From Euborellia annulipes (Eukaryota; Arthropoda; Insecta; Dermaptera; Anisolabididae), in the NCBI GenBank assembly GCA_023213315.1, contig JAKCPI010005660.1:216204-280203 (forward strand): 64,000 nt of DNA, in the 5' to 3' direction. The notes beneath the pieces are model-generated. The model ran no database searches and was not told the origin of the DNA. It was given only the letters and a program-made list of their open reading frames with translations. Position numbers and translations under genes: made by a program. Shown here in pieces: positions 31,706 through 43,161 of the stretch; within the stretch, counting starts at the first letter, position 1; every line of letters starts with the position of its first letter.

Positions 31706-32573
31706 CAGGGGCTAGAGAAAATAATATTAACACCGGACATCAAGACAATATTTATTTATTAATAATGTGTTGAGCTTGTAGAAATTTTTACAGGTTATTT
31801 GGGGATACCCTAGGATGTCTATTTAAAGTTTTCGACCTCGAGGTCCCTGTACTAACTTGGGAGGGGGGGGGGAGTGCAAAAAAACTAAAATCTTGGAACT
31901 TTTTTCAGTTTTTTGCTTATATCTCGGAAACTAAGCATATTTTGTGAACCATAGTACAATACAAAGATGTAGAGTATTAAATTTGCAAAAATATGGTTGA
32001 TAAATCGAATTCCTAGACCCAATATTAACCGAGATACGGCCGATCAAAGTTTCTATTTCTTTTACATTTCGAGAAACTTTGGACTTTTTTCAGTTTTTCG
32101 TTTATATCTCGTAAACTAAGCATATTTTGAGAAACATAGTATAATACAAAGGCGTAGAGTATTAAATTTGCAAAAATATGGTTGATAAATCGAATTTCTA
32201 GAGACAATATTAACAGAGATACGGCCGAAAGAATTTTATATATGTTTTAAAACTTTGATCTGCCGTATATTAAGTCTACACATTCGTTTTATCTACGAAA
32301 TTGTAGCAAATTTAATGCTTTTGTACTAGGATGCACAAAATATGCTTAGTTTACGAGATATAAAACAAAATAAAAACTGAAAAAATTTTGAAATTTTTGT
32401 CCCCGCCCCTCCCCTCCTCCCAAAATAGCACAATGTCCTCGATGTCGAAAACTTAAGATAGACATCCTAGAGTACCCCCAAATAACCAGTAAAAATTTCT
32501 ACAAGTGTGGCTCAACATATTATTAATAAATATTGTCTAATGTACGGTGTTTATATTGTTTTGTCTATCTCTG
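31706..32573. mobile_element. Tc1/mariner-type MITE with internal repeats (868 bp)
   Basis: Ends CAGGGGCTAGAGAAAATAAT and inverse of CAGAGATAGACAAAACAATA are flanked by TA on both sides. The interior holds a tandem repeat of about 190 bp (ATATCTCGGAAACTAAGCAT at about 31918 and 32103) and an inverted third copy near 32340. No transposase. Confidence 0.75.
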
Positions 32574-32579
32574 TATTTA

Positions 32580-34800
32580 TATATATATTGTATCAAGTAG
32601 TTAAATAGATCCTCATGACCTTTCTAATGAGAATATCTAAAAAATAAAAAATAAAAAAAATAAAAAATTCAAAAAGAACAAAAAAAAAAAAATAAAAAAA
32701 TAAATAAAAATTGACTTTTACTTATCTAATTTTATGAAAAAAAAAAAATAAAAAAAAATTGCCTGTATGATTTTGGGGCCAATTTTGTTTCTATATTTTA
32801 CTATTTAACATTTAATTGTTACCCTTTTAATCTACTAATAATCTTATTCCAAATACTTTTATTACAATTGTACATTTAGCCTTTATAAACACTAGAAAGT
32901 CACTCTAGCATCTTAATAGATCCCTCATGTTATCTATAGGATGGTTAGTTTGCCTATAAACAATTCGAAACATTTCATTATGTATATGTTTATACAAGAA
33001 TCGATTGAATAAATTCAAATGAAATGATAAGGATTGAAGGATCTTAATGTCATCATTAATAATTTTGTTTTCATATTTTTTTTTTCTTTGTTGTTATATG
33101 TTTATATTTTATTATTATTATTTTTTTTTTTGGTAAAATTTCTTAAACAACCCTTCATACCATAATGGTGGATCTTTAGGATCTTTAAAACATTTTTTTT
33201 TTATTTATATCAACTATTTATATTAAATTTTTAAAATAGATCTTATTAATCCACCTAATATTATAATAAATAATAAAAAAAAATCGAAGAAAAATTTTAT
33301 ACTTACAGAAGTAGCTCATTAAAAAAAAAAAAAGTTTATTAAAGCTAAGGAAGTATTTTATGAAACATAGTTTTCATATTTTTAATTTATTTATGCTAAA
33401 TCAAATAATAATGACCAACAAAAACACAATTTGTATTGTAAATTTGTTGACCAACCTAAAGTCTGTCTTTTAGAAAAAAAAAAAAAAAATTTTAAACAAA
33501 TGTGCTTAGACTTTTCAATTTCTGCATTTCTGAATTAATTCAATATTTTTTAGAAAAAAAAAAAAAAAAAATGTATATAAATGACAATATATTAAGATAG
33601 AAATATTTGAAAACAATTTGCTAATTATTTTTAATTTCTAATTTGTAAACTTTTCTGTGAATATAAATATAATAAAAATCTCATTATATGTATTATGTAA
33701 TCTGAAATTTTACTTTTTTTTTTTTAACTTATTTAAATCAAATCATTGGCAACCCCCAGGATTTTTGTTTGAGGAGAGGCGAAAATATTTTTGGTGAGAA
33801 AGAGGCAAAGAGGGGGTTGAAATTTGTAGAATAACTGAGAAAGCCTTTTGGATTTTTTAAATAAATTATATTTATGATGAAAAAACAATAAGATATATTA
33901 TTTAAATTTAAAACGGCAAAGAAAGTTATATAAGAAATTATTTTTTTTCCTTGTGGATGGTGGTCCGTGGCCGCTCGTACCCCTCGTGGAGTAGTCTCTG
34001 TCTGTCCGTCTTTCATGCAATGAAGAAAACGGAATTTTACACATTCAGTTTAGGTAAAATAGTCTGTTTTCAAAATTATCTATTTAGGGATCAAATAACT
34101 CAATATAGAAAAAAAAGCCCCTTGAGAATATGCAACCATAATGGGCTTACTGTTCTATCGGTTGTCTATCTTTTAGGCGTTTATTTTTTCATGTATTGAT
34201 GGATCCCAAGCCCTCATTTTGGGTTATCTTCTATTTCTAAAAAAATTACTCTTATTTCTCCAAGTGTGGCAACAATCTATTATAATTTTAATTAATATTT
34301 TTTTATTTAATTTCGATAAATTTATAGATTGACAACAACAGGACTAGTGATTTTTCCAGTTGTAGAATTGGCAAGACTGATTATTTGACAGCAACTTTTC
34401 AATTAAATGGAATAGTTAATTTGGATTATTGATACTTTGTTTTATTCACTTAATTATTTTCTCTTGGAGTAATGTTCGACAATAAATGCAGCAAATAAAT
34501 AATATAATTTCACAAAGATGTCGATTGATCTAAATATGATTTCTCTGCTTGGATTATTGGAATAAAAAGGTAACATATTCGACCTTACTTCTTTCCACTC
34601 TCTTTTCTAAATATCAATATCAATTTGAAATTGTTTTAATTAATAAAAACATTTTATAACTTATTGATTTTTTTCTAAAAGAGAATAAATTTGAGAGATT
34701 TTGACTAATTAATTGATACATTTACCTAATAATATTTTAACTTCTTATGGACTTTAATTAATTGTTTTTTTAAAAATATTTTTATTAAATAAAATTGTTG
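32580..34800. other. AT-rich intergenic DNA with A/T homopolymers
   Basis: Long poly(A) and poly(T) tracts, AAATAAAAAA arrays near 32640-32760, and a GC-richer patch at 33950-34010 without splice signals or domain similarity. I see no gene. Confidence 0.4.
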
Positions 34801-34814
34801 AATAGTGCCGAAGA

Positions 34815-35640
34815 CGGGCTTTACAAATTCAATGTCGAGATTTTGATTGAAATACACGCTTTGTGGTCCCCTGAGTCCAAAAACGTGGGTTTCCCAAATT
34901 GGTCTGTCTGTCTGTGAACAAAATATCTCACCCCCCCCCCCCCCCAAGGGGTGAAAATAAGCTTTTGAACAAAATCGGCCAAGAGTACTAGTACTTTACT
35001 GATGAGTACTTTTTCAGTTTTTTTCATTCATTCATTCAGTTTCATTTTGAATGGTCTTACACAAGTGTCCATTTTTTTCGATTTTCTCAAAATTCGCACC
35101 AAAGATTTTGATTAAAATTAATAAATCAACTATTTTTTAGATGCTCTTTAAAATGTATATTCTCATTTTGCTTATATTTCATGTTTTTTTTTTTTTTTTG
35201 CACAAATATTTGAAATATACCGTACTGTCGGAAACTAAATATATGTCGACACAAAAATTCTGGTGCAATACCAATATACATTTTAAAGAGCATCTGAAAA
35301 ATAATTGATTTTTGAATTTTAAACAATTTTGGTGGAGCGAATTTTGAGAAAATTGAAAAAAAACTAAAAAAAGTACATTAGTAAAGTACTAGTTCTTTTT
35401 GGCCGATTTTGTTCAAAAGCTTATTTTGTCCGGGAGGGTACCTTACATAAATATAAAATTTCAATCGGGAAGCTCAATTCCTTCATGCTAAAATCGTTAC
35501 ACACAGACCAACAACTTGCGGGACCCATTTTTTTGGGCCTCAGGGGATCTCAAAACATGTAAATCCATCAAAATCTCGACATCGAATTTTTGACATAATC
35601 GCAATACTTTTCTTTCTCTATATATTTAATATATAGGGTA
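34815..35640. mobile_element. Palindromic transposon, GACAGACAGACC family, full copy
   Basis: Two arms of about 350 bp are inverted: TCAATGTCGAGATTTTGATT on the left faces TCAAAATCTCGACATCGAAT on the right. Next come TTTGGACTCAGGGGACC-type blocks with GTCTGTCTGTG, then CAAAATCGGCCAA blocks. Fragments lie at 42361, 49860, 59521, 59880 and 61120. No transposase. Confidence 0.75.
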
Positions 35641-35999
35641 AGGAAAAGTAATAATGATTGTTTTCTAAATATATTTTTAAGAAACTTACAAAATTTGATA
35701 ATTTTATGTTGAATTTTCAGATTTTTTATCAACATGTTCTTGATATTTTCATCGAGATTGGACAGTGAAAATTCATACAATACTTTACATGGTTATTCGT
35801 CGAAATGGACTACTATAATTGATCCAATAATGAGGTAATCTTTCATCCGTTTAAAAAATCGAAATATGTACAATTCACTCCGAAACTGATGTTGTGTAAT
35901 AACGTCCCACAGTGGATATAGGCTTTGGTTTCTTTTAAAAACTCTGGCCGAGACTCTTCCTGCATCTGTCTACAAACTTAATAATTTATTAACAATATT

Positions 36000-37330
36000 T
36001 TTATTTAATTCCCCTTCCCCCTCTGATTTTTCCCAAGCGTGTGTTTCCCGACCCCACCCAAATCGACATCTAAGTTTTATTATATTGAAAGAAAAATAGT
36101 TTGTCTACTTAATAAATATTTTTTTAAACACTTTTCGGTTCCTGGTAACGTTCCACACGCATGATTGCTCGGGGTCACCAATCCTGAGCTTTTGCCTTGC
36201 TTGGCATCGCTTAACCGCAACGATTGTGGTGACTGTTGCTCTTATCCGTTGCCAGACCCGAGATTTTTCAAGAAAATTTGTTTTTTTAAGTATAATTCAT
36301 GTTTTTTGGGCATCCCTAAAAATAAGAATCAATTGGTCTGGAAACAATTGTTGGCTTTGTACTTGTACAAAATTTAGTTTTAATTCTTCACACCAGCGTT
36401 TAACAAACTATTTTTCTTTATCCGGTTATTTTAATATTTTTCTTTTGTGGGCCATTAAAAAATTTTTATGGATTATTAATTTAATAAAATAAATATCTGT
36501 ATTTAATAATAATAATAATTATTATTATTCTAACAAAAAACTAAAAATCTTAATAAAACTATACAAATGATTTAAAATAATTATGTGTTAGATTATTCAT
36601 TTAAAATTACAATGAAATTTTTTGAGATATGTTTTTATAAGAAATACTGACGAAACGATTCTTTAGAATTTCAATAATTCTCTCGCAATCCTAGCGAAAA
36701 ATAACACCGTTCAACACGATTTTTCGGTCTGCCTTCTCTGCAAATGAAATTTTTCTTTCTCTTAGGCTAAAAATAAAGGGAAAAATAATTTTTTTTGATC
36801 AAAGTTTGCTTTTGTAGAAACTAGAGCAATTTTTCGAGAAAAATCACGGATTTTTATAATTTTATTTTAAAATAGCGATTATGATAGTTTTTGCTGAACA
36901 TCAGATTCGTTTTAATTTAAGATTTATGATAAACAATAGCATATAAATGTAAAATAACAAAAATAAAGTTTAAAAATGAATATTTTTTGTAAAATTTTCT
37001 TGATCTGTGTATGGAAATATTTTCTTATTTAACACTATTTAGGATTTTTTTTAAATTTCTAATCCATAAAAATCCCATTTCGAGGCGTTTAAAATAGTGC
37101 TGAATAAGTGCATTTCCCCTAAATTTCTCATCATACTAAAAACAAGTATGTAAGATCTTTGATAAAATGATAAAAAACGTTCAAATATTAGATTTTCCTT
37201 ACAAGATTAATTTCATAAAAAGTTGACGTAGCAAGATAATTTATTTCTTCTCTAAAGATAAGGAAGGATTGGAAAGATAACAATTTTTGTTTGGGTGATA
37301 AAAAATTTTTGTTGCATTTAGTGATCAATC
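36000..37330. other. Upstream flank of the innexin gene
   Basis: Scattered GC-richer patches (36030-36250) without a supported exon, then AT-rich DNA. A promoter cannot be located; the innexin start codon at 37331 is in context AATCATGTTAGG. Confidence 0.35.
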
Positions 37331-37382
37331 ATGTTAGGCCAATTTTCATCTATTACAAGCCATGTCAAATGGAAGCCCAGTG
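37331..37382 (+). CDS. Innexin exon 1
   Basis: 52 nt from ATG to donor GTAAGG at 37383, phase 1. It encodes MLGQFSSITSHVKWKPS, which matches the usual short cytoplasmic start of innexins; its joint to exon 2 restores the conserved IDNxxFxLHYR motif. Confidence 0.8.
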
Positions 37383-40300
37383 GTAAGGAAATATTTTTGT
37401 ATCATAATCTCATCTTTTTTTTTATTTTAAATTCTTTTATTAAATATTTTTTGTCAATGAAAATGGTGTCATTTATCACATTCCTTTTTGTTCAATCATT
37501 ATTCATTTTTAAAAAATTATTGTAATAAGATTTGTTTATTAAAGCTTTTATGGTTTGTATTATTATTATTATTATTATTATGGGGTTTTTAATTATAGAC
37601 CACATTTTTGTATTAATTATTTATTAAAAATATAAATACTGTATAACGTTTCGACTGCTTATTCTGCAGTTGCTTTCAAGTACTGTGCACTTGAACTGAC
37701 TGCAGAGTAAGCAGTCGAAACGTTGTACAGTATTTATATTTTTAATAAATAATTAATAACAAAAATGTGGTCTATAATTAAAAACTCCGTAAATATTTGT
37801 TTATTAATTTAGGCAACTTATTTTTTGAGAATAAATCCTGTTCCACTCAATCTATTTTATAAAATTTATAAAAGGTAATTATTATGGCTGAACTTCAAAA
37901 AATTTGGTCCAGTGGAAGCTGAGAAAATTCTGGTTTGCCATAAAAATTTATCGCACATTTGTACCACTCGATTCACACCTCTTGCTAATATTTTCTTACT
38001 TTTACCTAGGAGTATACATTAACTAAAACTTTCTTGTCAGTGTGAGAAATACATTTTTCAAAGCAGACAATAGGCCGAACGACCCTTTTTAACAAAAAAG
38101 GTTATTATCTGCTTTGAAAAAGGTATTTCTCAAACAGACAAGAAAGCTTTAGTGTGCGTGTACCACGTTGGCTGCCTAGCTACCTGGCTTAAGTTTCAAT
38201 ACTATTGCAATAGATGGTAGTTTAAAATTTTTTTGCATTTCCGTTTCTAAATTTGAATTTTTCTAACATATATCATTGTACGGAAAAGCAAAACACAATC
38301 ATAATACTTTCCCCTCCTCTATATTCTATTATCTTGACCCAATTTTACTTTACTTTTTTTTTTTAAGTTTTTTTTTTATTTTAAATATGAGTTTTCATCC
38401 AAAGACTAAGAAATCTCAATTTCTCAATAGAATAAATGATAAGATAAAAAAAAAACTAGGTTATTGTTTATTCTGGGAGAAATTATTATATTTGATAGAT
38501 TAATATAATGGTATTTATTTTAACTGCCCGTGCGAATGAATTAACTCTAAATTTTAGGTCAATATGAGGGGATTTCATGGAACTTCAATCGCCCCTCCCC
38601 CTCCTTCTGCCAAAGATTTTGTGCAGAACAAGCTGAGAAAATTATGCCATTTTCATAGTCCCTGCCAACCGATTATAGAATACCTTCTAGGACATAAAAC
38701 ATTATGTCTGATGTAAAGTGAGTGCCACAAGTGCCTTGAGCTTAGTCAACCAAAGCAATATTTTTAAAATTTTTTTAATGACGAAGGGGAAAAGCTACTT
38801 TTAAGAAAACACTTGATAAAGCTAAGCATTTTGGTTGCCTAAGCTCAAAGCTCCACTTTCGAGCATATTATTTGCACTCTGTACAGTGAGGGACAATATT
38901 AAGTCCCACCCATGCGTTTTCTACTTGTGATTATTTCATTGTTTTTAAAAAAATATTATATATTTTTTAATGGAAACTTTCATTGTTCAAACCTAGAAAA
39001 TTTCCAATAAAGATTTTCATTTTCTTTTATAAAAACAATGAAATAATCACAAGTAGAAAACGCATACGTGGGACTTTATATGCCTTAGATATGTATATTT
39101 GACCATCTTAAATAATGTAGACGCCCAGATATAAATATTATAATAAAAAAATTGTTTATAACATTATTTGTAAGGCTCTTGGCGTTCTTCGTCATGTACA
39201 GTGAGGGACAATCACAAGTAGAAAACGCATACGTGGGACTTAATATTGTCACTGTACATGACGAAGAACGCCAAGAGCCTTACAAATAATGTTATAAACA
39301 ATTTTTTTATTATAATATTTATATCTGGGCGTCTACATTATTTAAGATGGTCAAATATACATTGCTAAGGCATATATATAATACAATCTGTCTGATAGTT
39401 TAATGCCCTATGTCCAAATGTTTTTATAAAACATTTTTCTGCTACCAGACGTTTATATGTGTTGCCCACCTTCATCAGAATTGCCAAAGATAAATCCATG
39501 CATAAACAAATGAGAGCTCAGAGCTGTCGATGACTTAATATTTTTTTGCTTTTTTAGTTGTTTCCATCGACAATGGTTGGTTCGCTCTCCACTACAGGGT
39601 GACTCTGATGCTTCTGCTTTGCTGGACGGTGATTGAATGCGGCACACAGTATATTGGCGAACATATTCGTTGTATATCAGAAAAAACATTTGCTGGTCTT
39701 GAAAATGTTATCAACTCCTATTGTTTTTTTATGGCAACATTCACCGCAGAACAAAGGTGAATTTTTTATTAATATCTATCATCTGAAGGATTTTTATCTT
39801 TTTATTTATTTCAGAAATAATACGGCTTTTTTAAAAGCCCATCCCGGTATTGGGCCTATTGATTTGAATTCGAATGATCAACCAATTCGTATACACTATT
39901 ATTATCAATGGGTTCCGTTTGTGTTATTTCTACAAGGTTTGAGTTTTTGTATCACAAGACGTCTTTGGAAAAGATGGGAAAGTGGAACTCTTCAGGTGAT
40001 TATTTATTTACCATTCATAATCATCTCTTTTAGGTCTTATTTTCAAAATATTAAAGCTTTTGTGGTTTGTATTTATTATTATTATGGGCGTTTTTTATTA
40101 AAATACCACATTTGTATTAATTAAACAGGCCTACAAAGAAAAATTTTTTTTAGTAACACACAGCTGAATAGCATATTATAGTAGAATGGACCCGTCTAAA
40201 TGGCCATAAAAAAGTTGTAGCAAGTAAGGTTTTTTTGTTACATTGAACAAACCCCATGTAAACGAAAACAGCTAATATTTATTGAAAAAAATGATTTTAC

Positions 40301-43161
40301 AAGTTTTTTTTAGCGCTGTATATTTATAATTTATATTAAGTAGACATCTAAGAAAATAACAAACATCAAAAAAAATTTATTTGAAAGGCTCTAATATCAT
40401 TTTTTCCTTTTAAGAGGGGTCATAACTTCACTCTTCAAATACCAACAGTAATCACCCATCAGGGCTGGATCCCAGAGTCCTTGATATCGAATTTCCATTG
40501 TTCTGATATCTTTGTGGGACCTTTCAACCTTCTTGTCACTGATAGCCTCAAAATTCTTAGAAAAAAATGAGAAATGAGAAAATGAATTTTTAATATATAT
40601 ATATATATATATATTTGCTCAAACTAATTATGATGAATTTTTAATGACTAGGGACCGGATTTTTAGGTTCGATTCGACTCGTTTTTAGGTTTTTGTAACA
40701 CCCAAAAAAACTTCCATAATCATCTAATTTGAGGCTAAGAGGATATTTTCTACTAAGGCTAAACTTATTTTCAAAATTGAAATAAATTAATTAAACGATA
40801 GAATTTTCGGTCCATAATTTTGATTGGACAGAATCAATTGCATCTGGTTCTTTCACACAAATATTTAATTATATAAAATATAAGAGCAAGTGAAGAGTTG
40901 TCCAAAAAATAAATCACTGATTGCCTGTTGATAATCCATAAATTGCACTCCATGCTCCATTAATTCATGCTTAGAGTTGACTGAATAATCTAATATTCTT
41001 CATTTAACCGTTTGATTTCATAAACATTATAATTTTTTTCCAGGCTCTGTCAAATGGATTAAATCGTCTCTCATTTTCTCCTTCTACTTCTGAAAAAATC
41101 AGTAATATTAAACTGGCAGTTTTTGACGAAGCTGATTCCGAAACAATGTCTAAAGTAGAAAAAGTTACATTGGCTGTTCTCGATCGACTTGAATTAAATG
41201 CTTTTTGGGCTTATTCACTTATTTTATGTGAAGTTTTAAACGTAGCTAATGTGATTCTACAAGTAAGCAAAAAAAATTTAACTTATTTTATAAGGAAGAA
41301 AAGTAAGACCGTGAAGTAGATTAGTCTTTCTTTTAAATTAATATTAATTTCTAGATATTCTTGACTGATTGGTTTTTGCAAGGAGGTTTTTTTGCACTGG
41401 GATCTATTACTACCGGAACTCAAGCTCAAGCTGCTGCTACTTTAGATACTATTTTCCCAAAAATGTCCAAGTGCGTTTTTCGAAAATATGGTCCATCCGG
41501 CTCTCTACAGGTATTTCTTAAAATTAAATATATAAATTATGAATCCTTATGAATTAAATTAAATCTAAGTAGTGTCTTGTGAATGCAAAAAAATACACGT
41601 TTTGAGATACTCTGAATCTAAAAATATGGGTCGCGCTATCTGTCTCTGTCTATCTGTGTGTTGACAAAATATTCAAAAACGGAAACTCAAATTACCACTC
41701 GGGCTCACTTCTCCTAGTCCCTTGCTGCTGCTATGCAAAACGACGTTTCATTTATTCTATTCCTTTTTTTTATTCATCCATTCCATAATCTCCAACCCCG
41801 TATTGTCCACTAATTACGACCCTGGCTTACAATTGGTACAGTTAGGGTCAATATTAAGTCCCACCCATGCGTATTCTACTTGTGATTATTTCAGTGTTTT
41901 TATAAAAGAAAATGAAAATCTTTATTGGAAATTTTCAGGTTTGAAAGTTTCCATTAAAAAATATATAATATTTTTTTTTTAAAACAATAAAATAATCACA
42001 AGTAGAAAACGCATTGGTGGGACTCCCTCACTGTATCTTCGTCCGAACCACGAATTTTCCGTTTCATCCTTTTTACTTTCTCTTACCCTATATGGACCCT
42101 GTTATGCATTAGTGTGCCAAGCGCCAAAAAATTAAAACTTGAGTTAAGCACGGAATATTGTTTCAAATGCTATAATTAATAGTATTTTTTATGAAATATG
42201 TCCTAAAAAAATTTATATTTAATGTTATTTGCACAATTGACAAAAAAAATTATATATAATCCAATGAAAACAAAAAACTTTAATGTTGATTTTCTCAAAA
42301 CTCGGTAGCTGGCGCTTGACACACTAATGCGTAACAGGATCCATATATGAAATATATATGCGATCATGTCAAAAATTCGATGTCGAGATTGTGATGGATA
42401 TACACGTTTTGAGGTCCCCTGAGTCCAAAAAAGTAGGTCCCGCAAATTGGTCTGTCTGTCTGTGAAAAAATCTCAAGAATGAACGCCGAAGGCGGGCTTG
42501 CGACTATTAAAATAATAAAAAAGATTCTTAATCAATCATTGAGTTAAATAGAAATAGAAAAAAGTAAAAATTTAATTTAAAAAAACCTTAAATATATTTG
42601 AAGTCCCACCGGGATATTCCCGGTATCCCGGTCCAGCACTGATCAGGTGACTATATGACTCCAGCTTATCGATTGCTTCCTTTACAAAATGATTTCTCAA
42701 CCAGCAAAAATATAATAATAAAAATTTTTTTTGTTGATTAGTTTAATAAATTATTTATTGCTAACTCTTTGGTTTTTCTTTTTCAGACTTATGATATCAT
42801 GTGTATTCTTGCTCTCAATATTGTTAATGAGAAGGCGTTCCTTTGTTTATGGTATTGGTATTGGATTTTACTATCAACTTCTATCTTTGCTCTTCTCTGG
42901 AGACTTGGAACATTCATTTCGTATAAATTTGGAAAAAATTTCAATGCTAGACTTTTTCGTTGGAATGGCATTTATATAGATCCAATTACAGCGACATGTT
43001 TAGGTAAAGAACTAACATTCTCTAATTGGTTATTTATTTATTATCTATTAGCTAATTTAATGCCGAAAGCCTCAAATGAATTTATTAAACAATTAGTCGA
43101 AGAGATAAAAAATAAAAATAAAAGTGAAGATGTATTGTTGATAAAAAACATATACGATTAA
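37331..43161 (+). CDS. Innexin gap-junction protein (6 exons, 393 aa)
   Basis: Exons 37331-37382, 39558-39756, 39815-39995, 41044-41262, 41355-41510 and 42787-43161 join in phase. The protein follows the innexin plan: a short N-terminus (MLGQFSSITSHVKWKPS), TM1 after DNGWFALHYRVT, extracellular loop 1 with Cys56 and Cys73, the signature YYQWVPFVLFLQ at residues 113-124 starting TM2, a cytoplasmic loop, TM3, loop 2 with Cys257 and Cys275 in KCVFRKYGPSG and IMCILALNIVNEK, and TM4. Innexins oligomerise in the plasma membrane into gap junctions or hemichannels that pass ions and small molecules. Length is typical (350-450 aa). Which innexin paralogue this is cannot be told. The 3' end converges on DUOXA with 1.6 kb between stop codons; AATAAA lies at 43269. 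Confidence 0.95.
37590..37790. repeat. Foldback element, hammerhead-related family
   Basis: Outer ends TTTTTAATTATAGACCACAT and inverse; arms of about 95 bp. Each arm has GAAACGTT after a GACTGC/GCAGTC stem (right GAAA at 37717-37720; left 37649-37652 on the - strand), but the CTGANGA segment is lost (CTTGAAAGC and GAACT). Same family as 21140-21855. Confidence 0.75.
38005..38222. mobile_element. Foldback MITE, ACCATCTATTGCAATAGTA family, copy 2
   Basis: It shares TCTGCTTTGAAAAAGGTATT, AACCATCTATT-type end (ATTGCAATAGATGGTAG) and GGCTGCCTAGCTACCTGGC with the element at 12502. The inner hairpin is TTTTCAAAGCAGACAATAGG against its inverse. The left outer end is eroded. Confidence 0.6.
38882..39066. 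mobile_element. Tc1/mariner MITE, CAGTGAGGGACAATATT family, right-truncated
   Basis: Starts TACAGTGAGGGACAATATTA after TA, with GTCCCACCCATGCG. Internal inverted blocks TCTACTTGTGATTATTTCAT and inverse. The right end stops at GTGGGACTT without the final CACTGTA. A full copy is at 41837-42035. Confidence 0.7.
39080..39376. repeat. Inverted duplication centred on a mini-MITE
   Basis: Arms of about 117 bp, left AGATATGTATATTTGACCAT through CGTCATG and its inverse on the right, flank exactly the 60 bp MITE at 39197-39256. Arms are nearly identical. Confidence 0.85.
39197..39256. mobile_element. 60 bp internally deleted MITE
   Basis: TACAGTGAGGGACAATCACA at the left and GGACTTAATATTGTCACTGTA-type right end (TATTGTCACTGTA) bracketed by TA. 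It is a deletion form of the CAGTGAGGGACAATATT family. Confidence 0.75.
39448..39482 (-). ncRNA. Decayed hammerhead-like motif
   Basis: On the - strand CTGATGA (39472-39478), AGGTGGGCAACAC and then TAAACGTC (39448-39455). GAAA has become TAAA. It lies about 75 bp before innexin exon 2. Confidence 0.35.
39558..39756 (+). CDS. Innexin exon 2
   Basis: 199 nt, acceptor CTTTTTTAG, donor GTGAAT. It encodes VSIDNGWFALHYR, TM1, and loop 1 through NSYCFFMATFTAEQ. Confidence 0.92.
39815..39995 (+). CDS. Innexin exon 3
   Basis: 181 nt after a 58 nt intron, acceptor TTATTTCAG, donor GTGATT, ending in phase 0. It carries the YYQWV signature and TM2 start, ending RLWKRWESGTLQ. Confidence 0.95.
40052..40125 (+). 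repeat. Fragment of the 37590/21140 foldback family
   Basis: TTAAAGCTTTTGTGGTTTGT followed by a TTATTATTATT run and ATACCACATTTGTATTAATT matches the outer ends of those foldbacks. It lies in innexin intron 3. Confidence 0.55.
40405..40560 (-). pseudogene. Fragment of an uncharacterised repeat-encoded protein
   Basis: The - strand reads SDKKVERSHKDIRTMEIRYQ then GLWDPALMGDYCWYLKSEV. The pattern (ERxHxDI, MExRYQGxWD, MxxDYCWxL) is familiar to me from multicopy uncharacterised proteins in arthropod genomes. No catalytic domain is known to me. Antisense to the innexin, in its intron 3. Confidence 0.5.
41044..41262 (+). CDS. Innexin exon 4
   Basis: 219 nt (73 codons), acceptor TTTTTTCCAG, donor GTAAGC, phase 0 on both sides. 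It encodes the cytoplasmic loop and the beginning of TM3 (FWAYSLILCEVLNVANVILQ). Confidence 0.93.
41355..41510 (+). CDS. Innexin exon 5
   Basis: 156 nt (52 codons), acceptor AATTTCTAG, donor GTATTT, phase 0. It encodes extracellular loop 2 up to KCVFRKYGPSGSLQ. Confidence 0.94.
41837..42035. mobile_element. Tc1/mariner MITE, CAGTGAGGGACAATATT family (199 bp)
   Basis: TACAGTTAGGGTCAATATTA at the left and GTGGGACTCCCTCACTGTA at the right are inverted, with TA at both ends. Internal arms TCTACTTGTGATTATTTCA pair. It lies in innexin intron 5. Confidence 0.8.
42361..42490. repeat. GACAGACAGACC-family fragment
   Basis: ATTCGATGTCGAGATTGTGA through GGTCCCCTGAGTCC and GTCTGTCTGTCTGTG matches the left arm of the palindrome at 34815. 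It ends GCCGAAGGCGGGCTTGCGAC, close to GCCGAAGACGGGCTTTAC at 34806. A further scrap is at about 41595-41660. Confidence 0.65.
42787..43161 (+). CDS. Innexin exon 6 (terminal)
   Basis: 375 nt including TAA, acceptor TCTTTTTCAG. It encodes the second loop-2 cysteine, LNIVNEKAFLCLWYWY and TM4, then a charged C-terminal tail. Confidence 0.95.
   Translation, partial: TYDIMCILALNIVNEKAFLCLWYWYWILLSTSIFALLWRLGTFISYKFGKNFNARLFRWNGIYIDPITATCLGKELTFSNWLFIYYLLANLMPKASNEFIKQLVEEIKNKNKSEDVLLIKNIYD

Noticed and set aside
33738..34199. Overlapping open frames on both strands
   Set aside because: Low-complexity translation, no conserved motif, no matching exons nearby.
36165..36492. Possible exon with Cys-rich frame
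   Set aside because: Two overlapping frames without splice-site or domain support, in AT-rich flanking DNA.
39453..39689. Open frame on the - strand opposite innexin exon 2
   Set aside because: It is the shadow of the innexin coding exon and a decayed repeat; no domain and no splice support.
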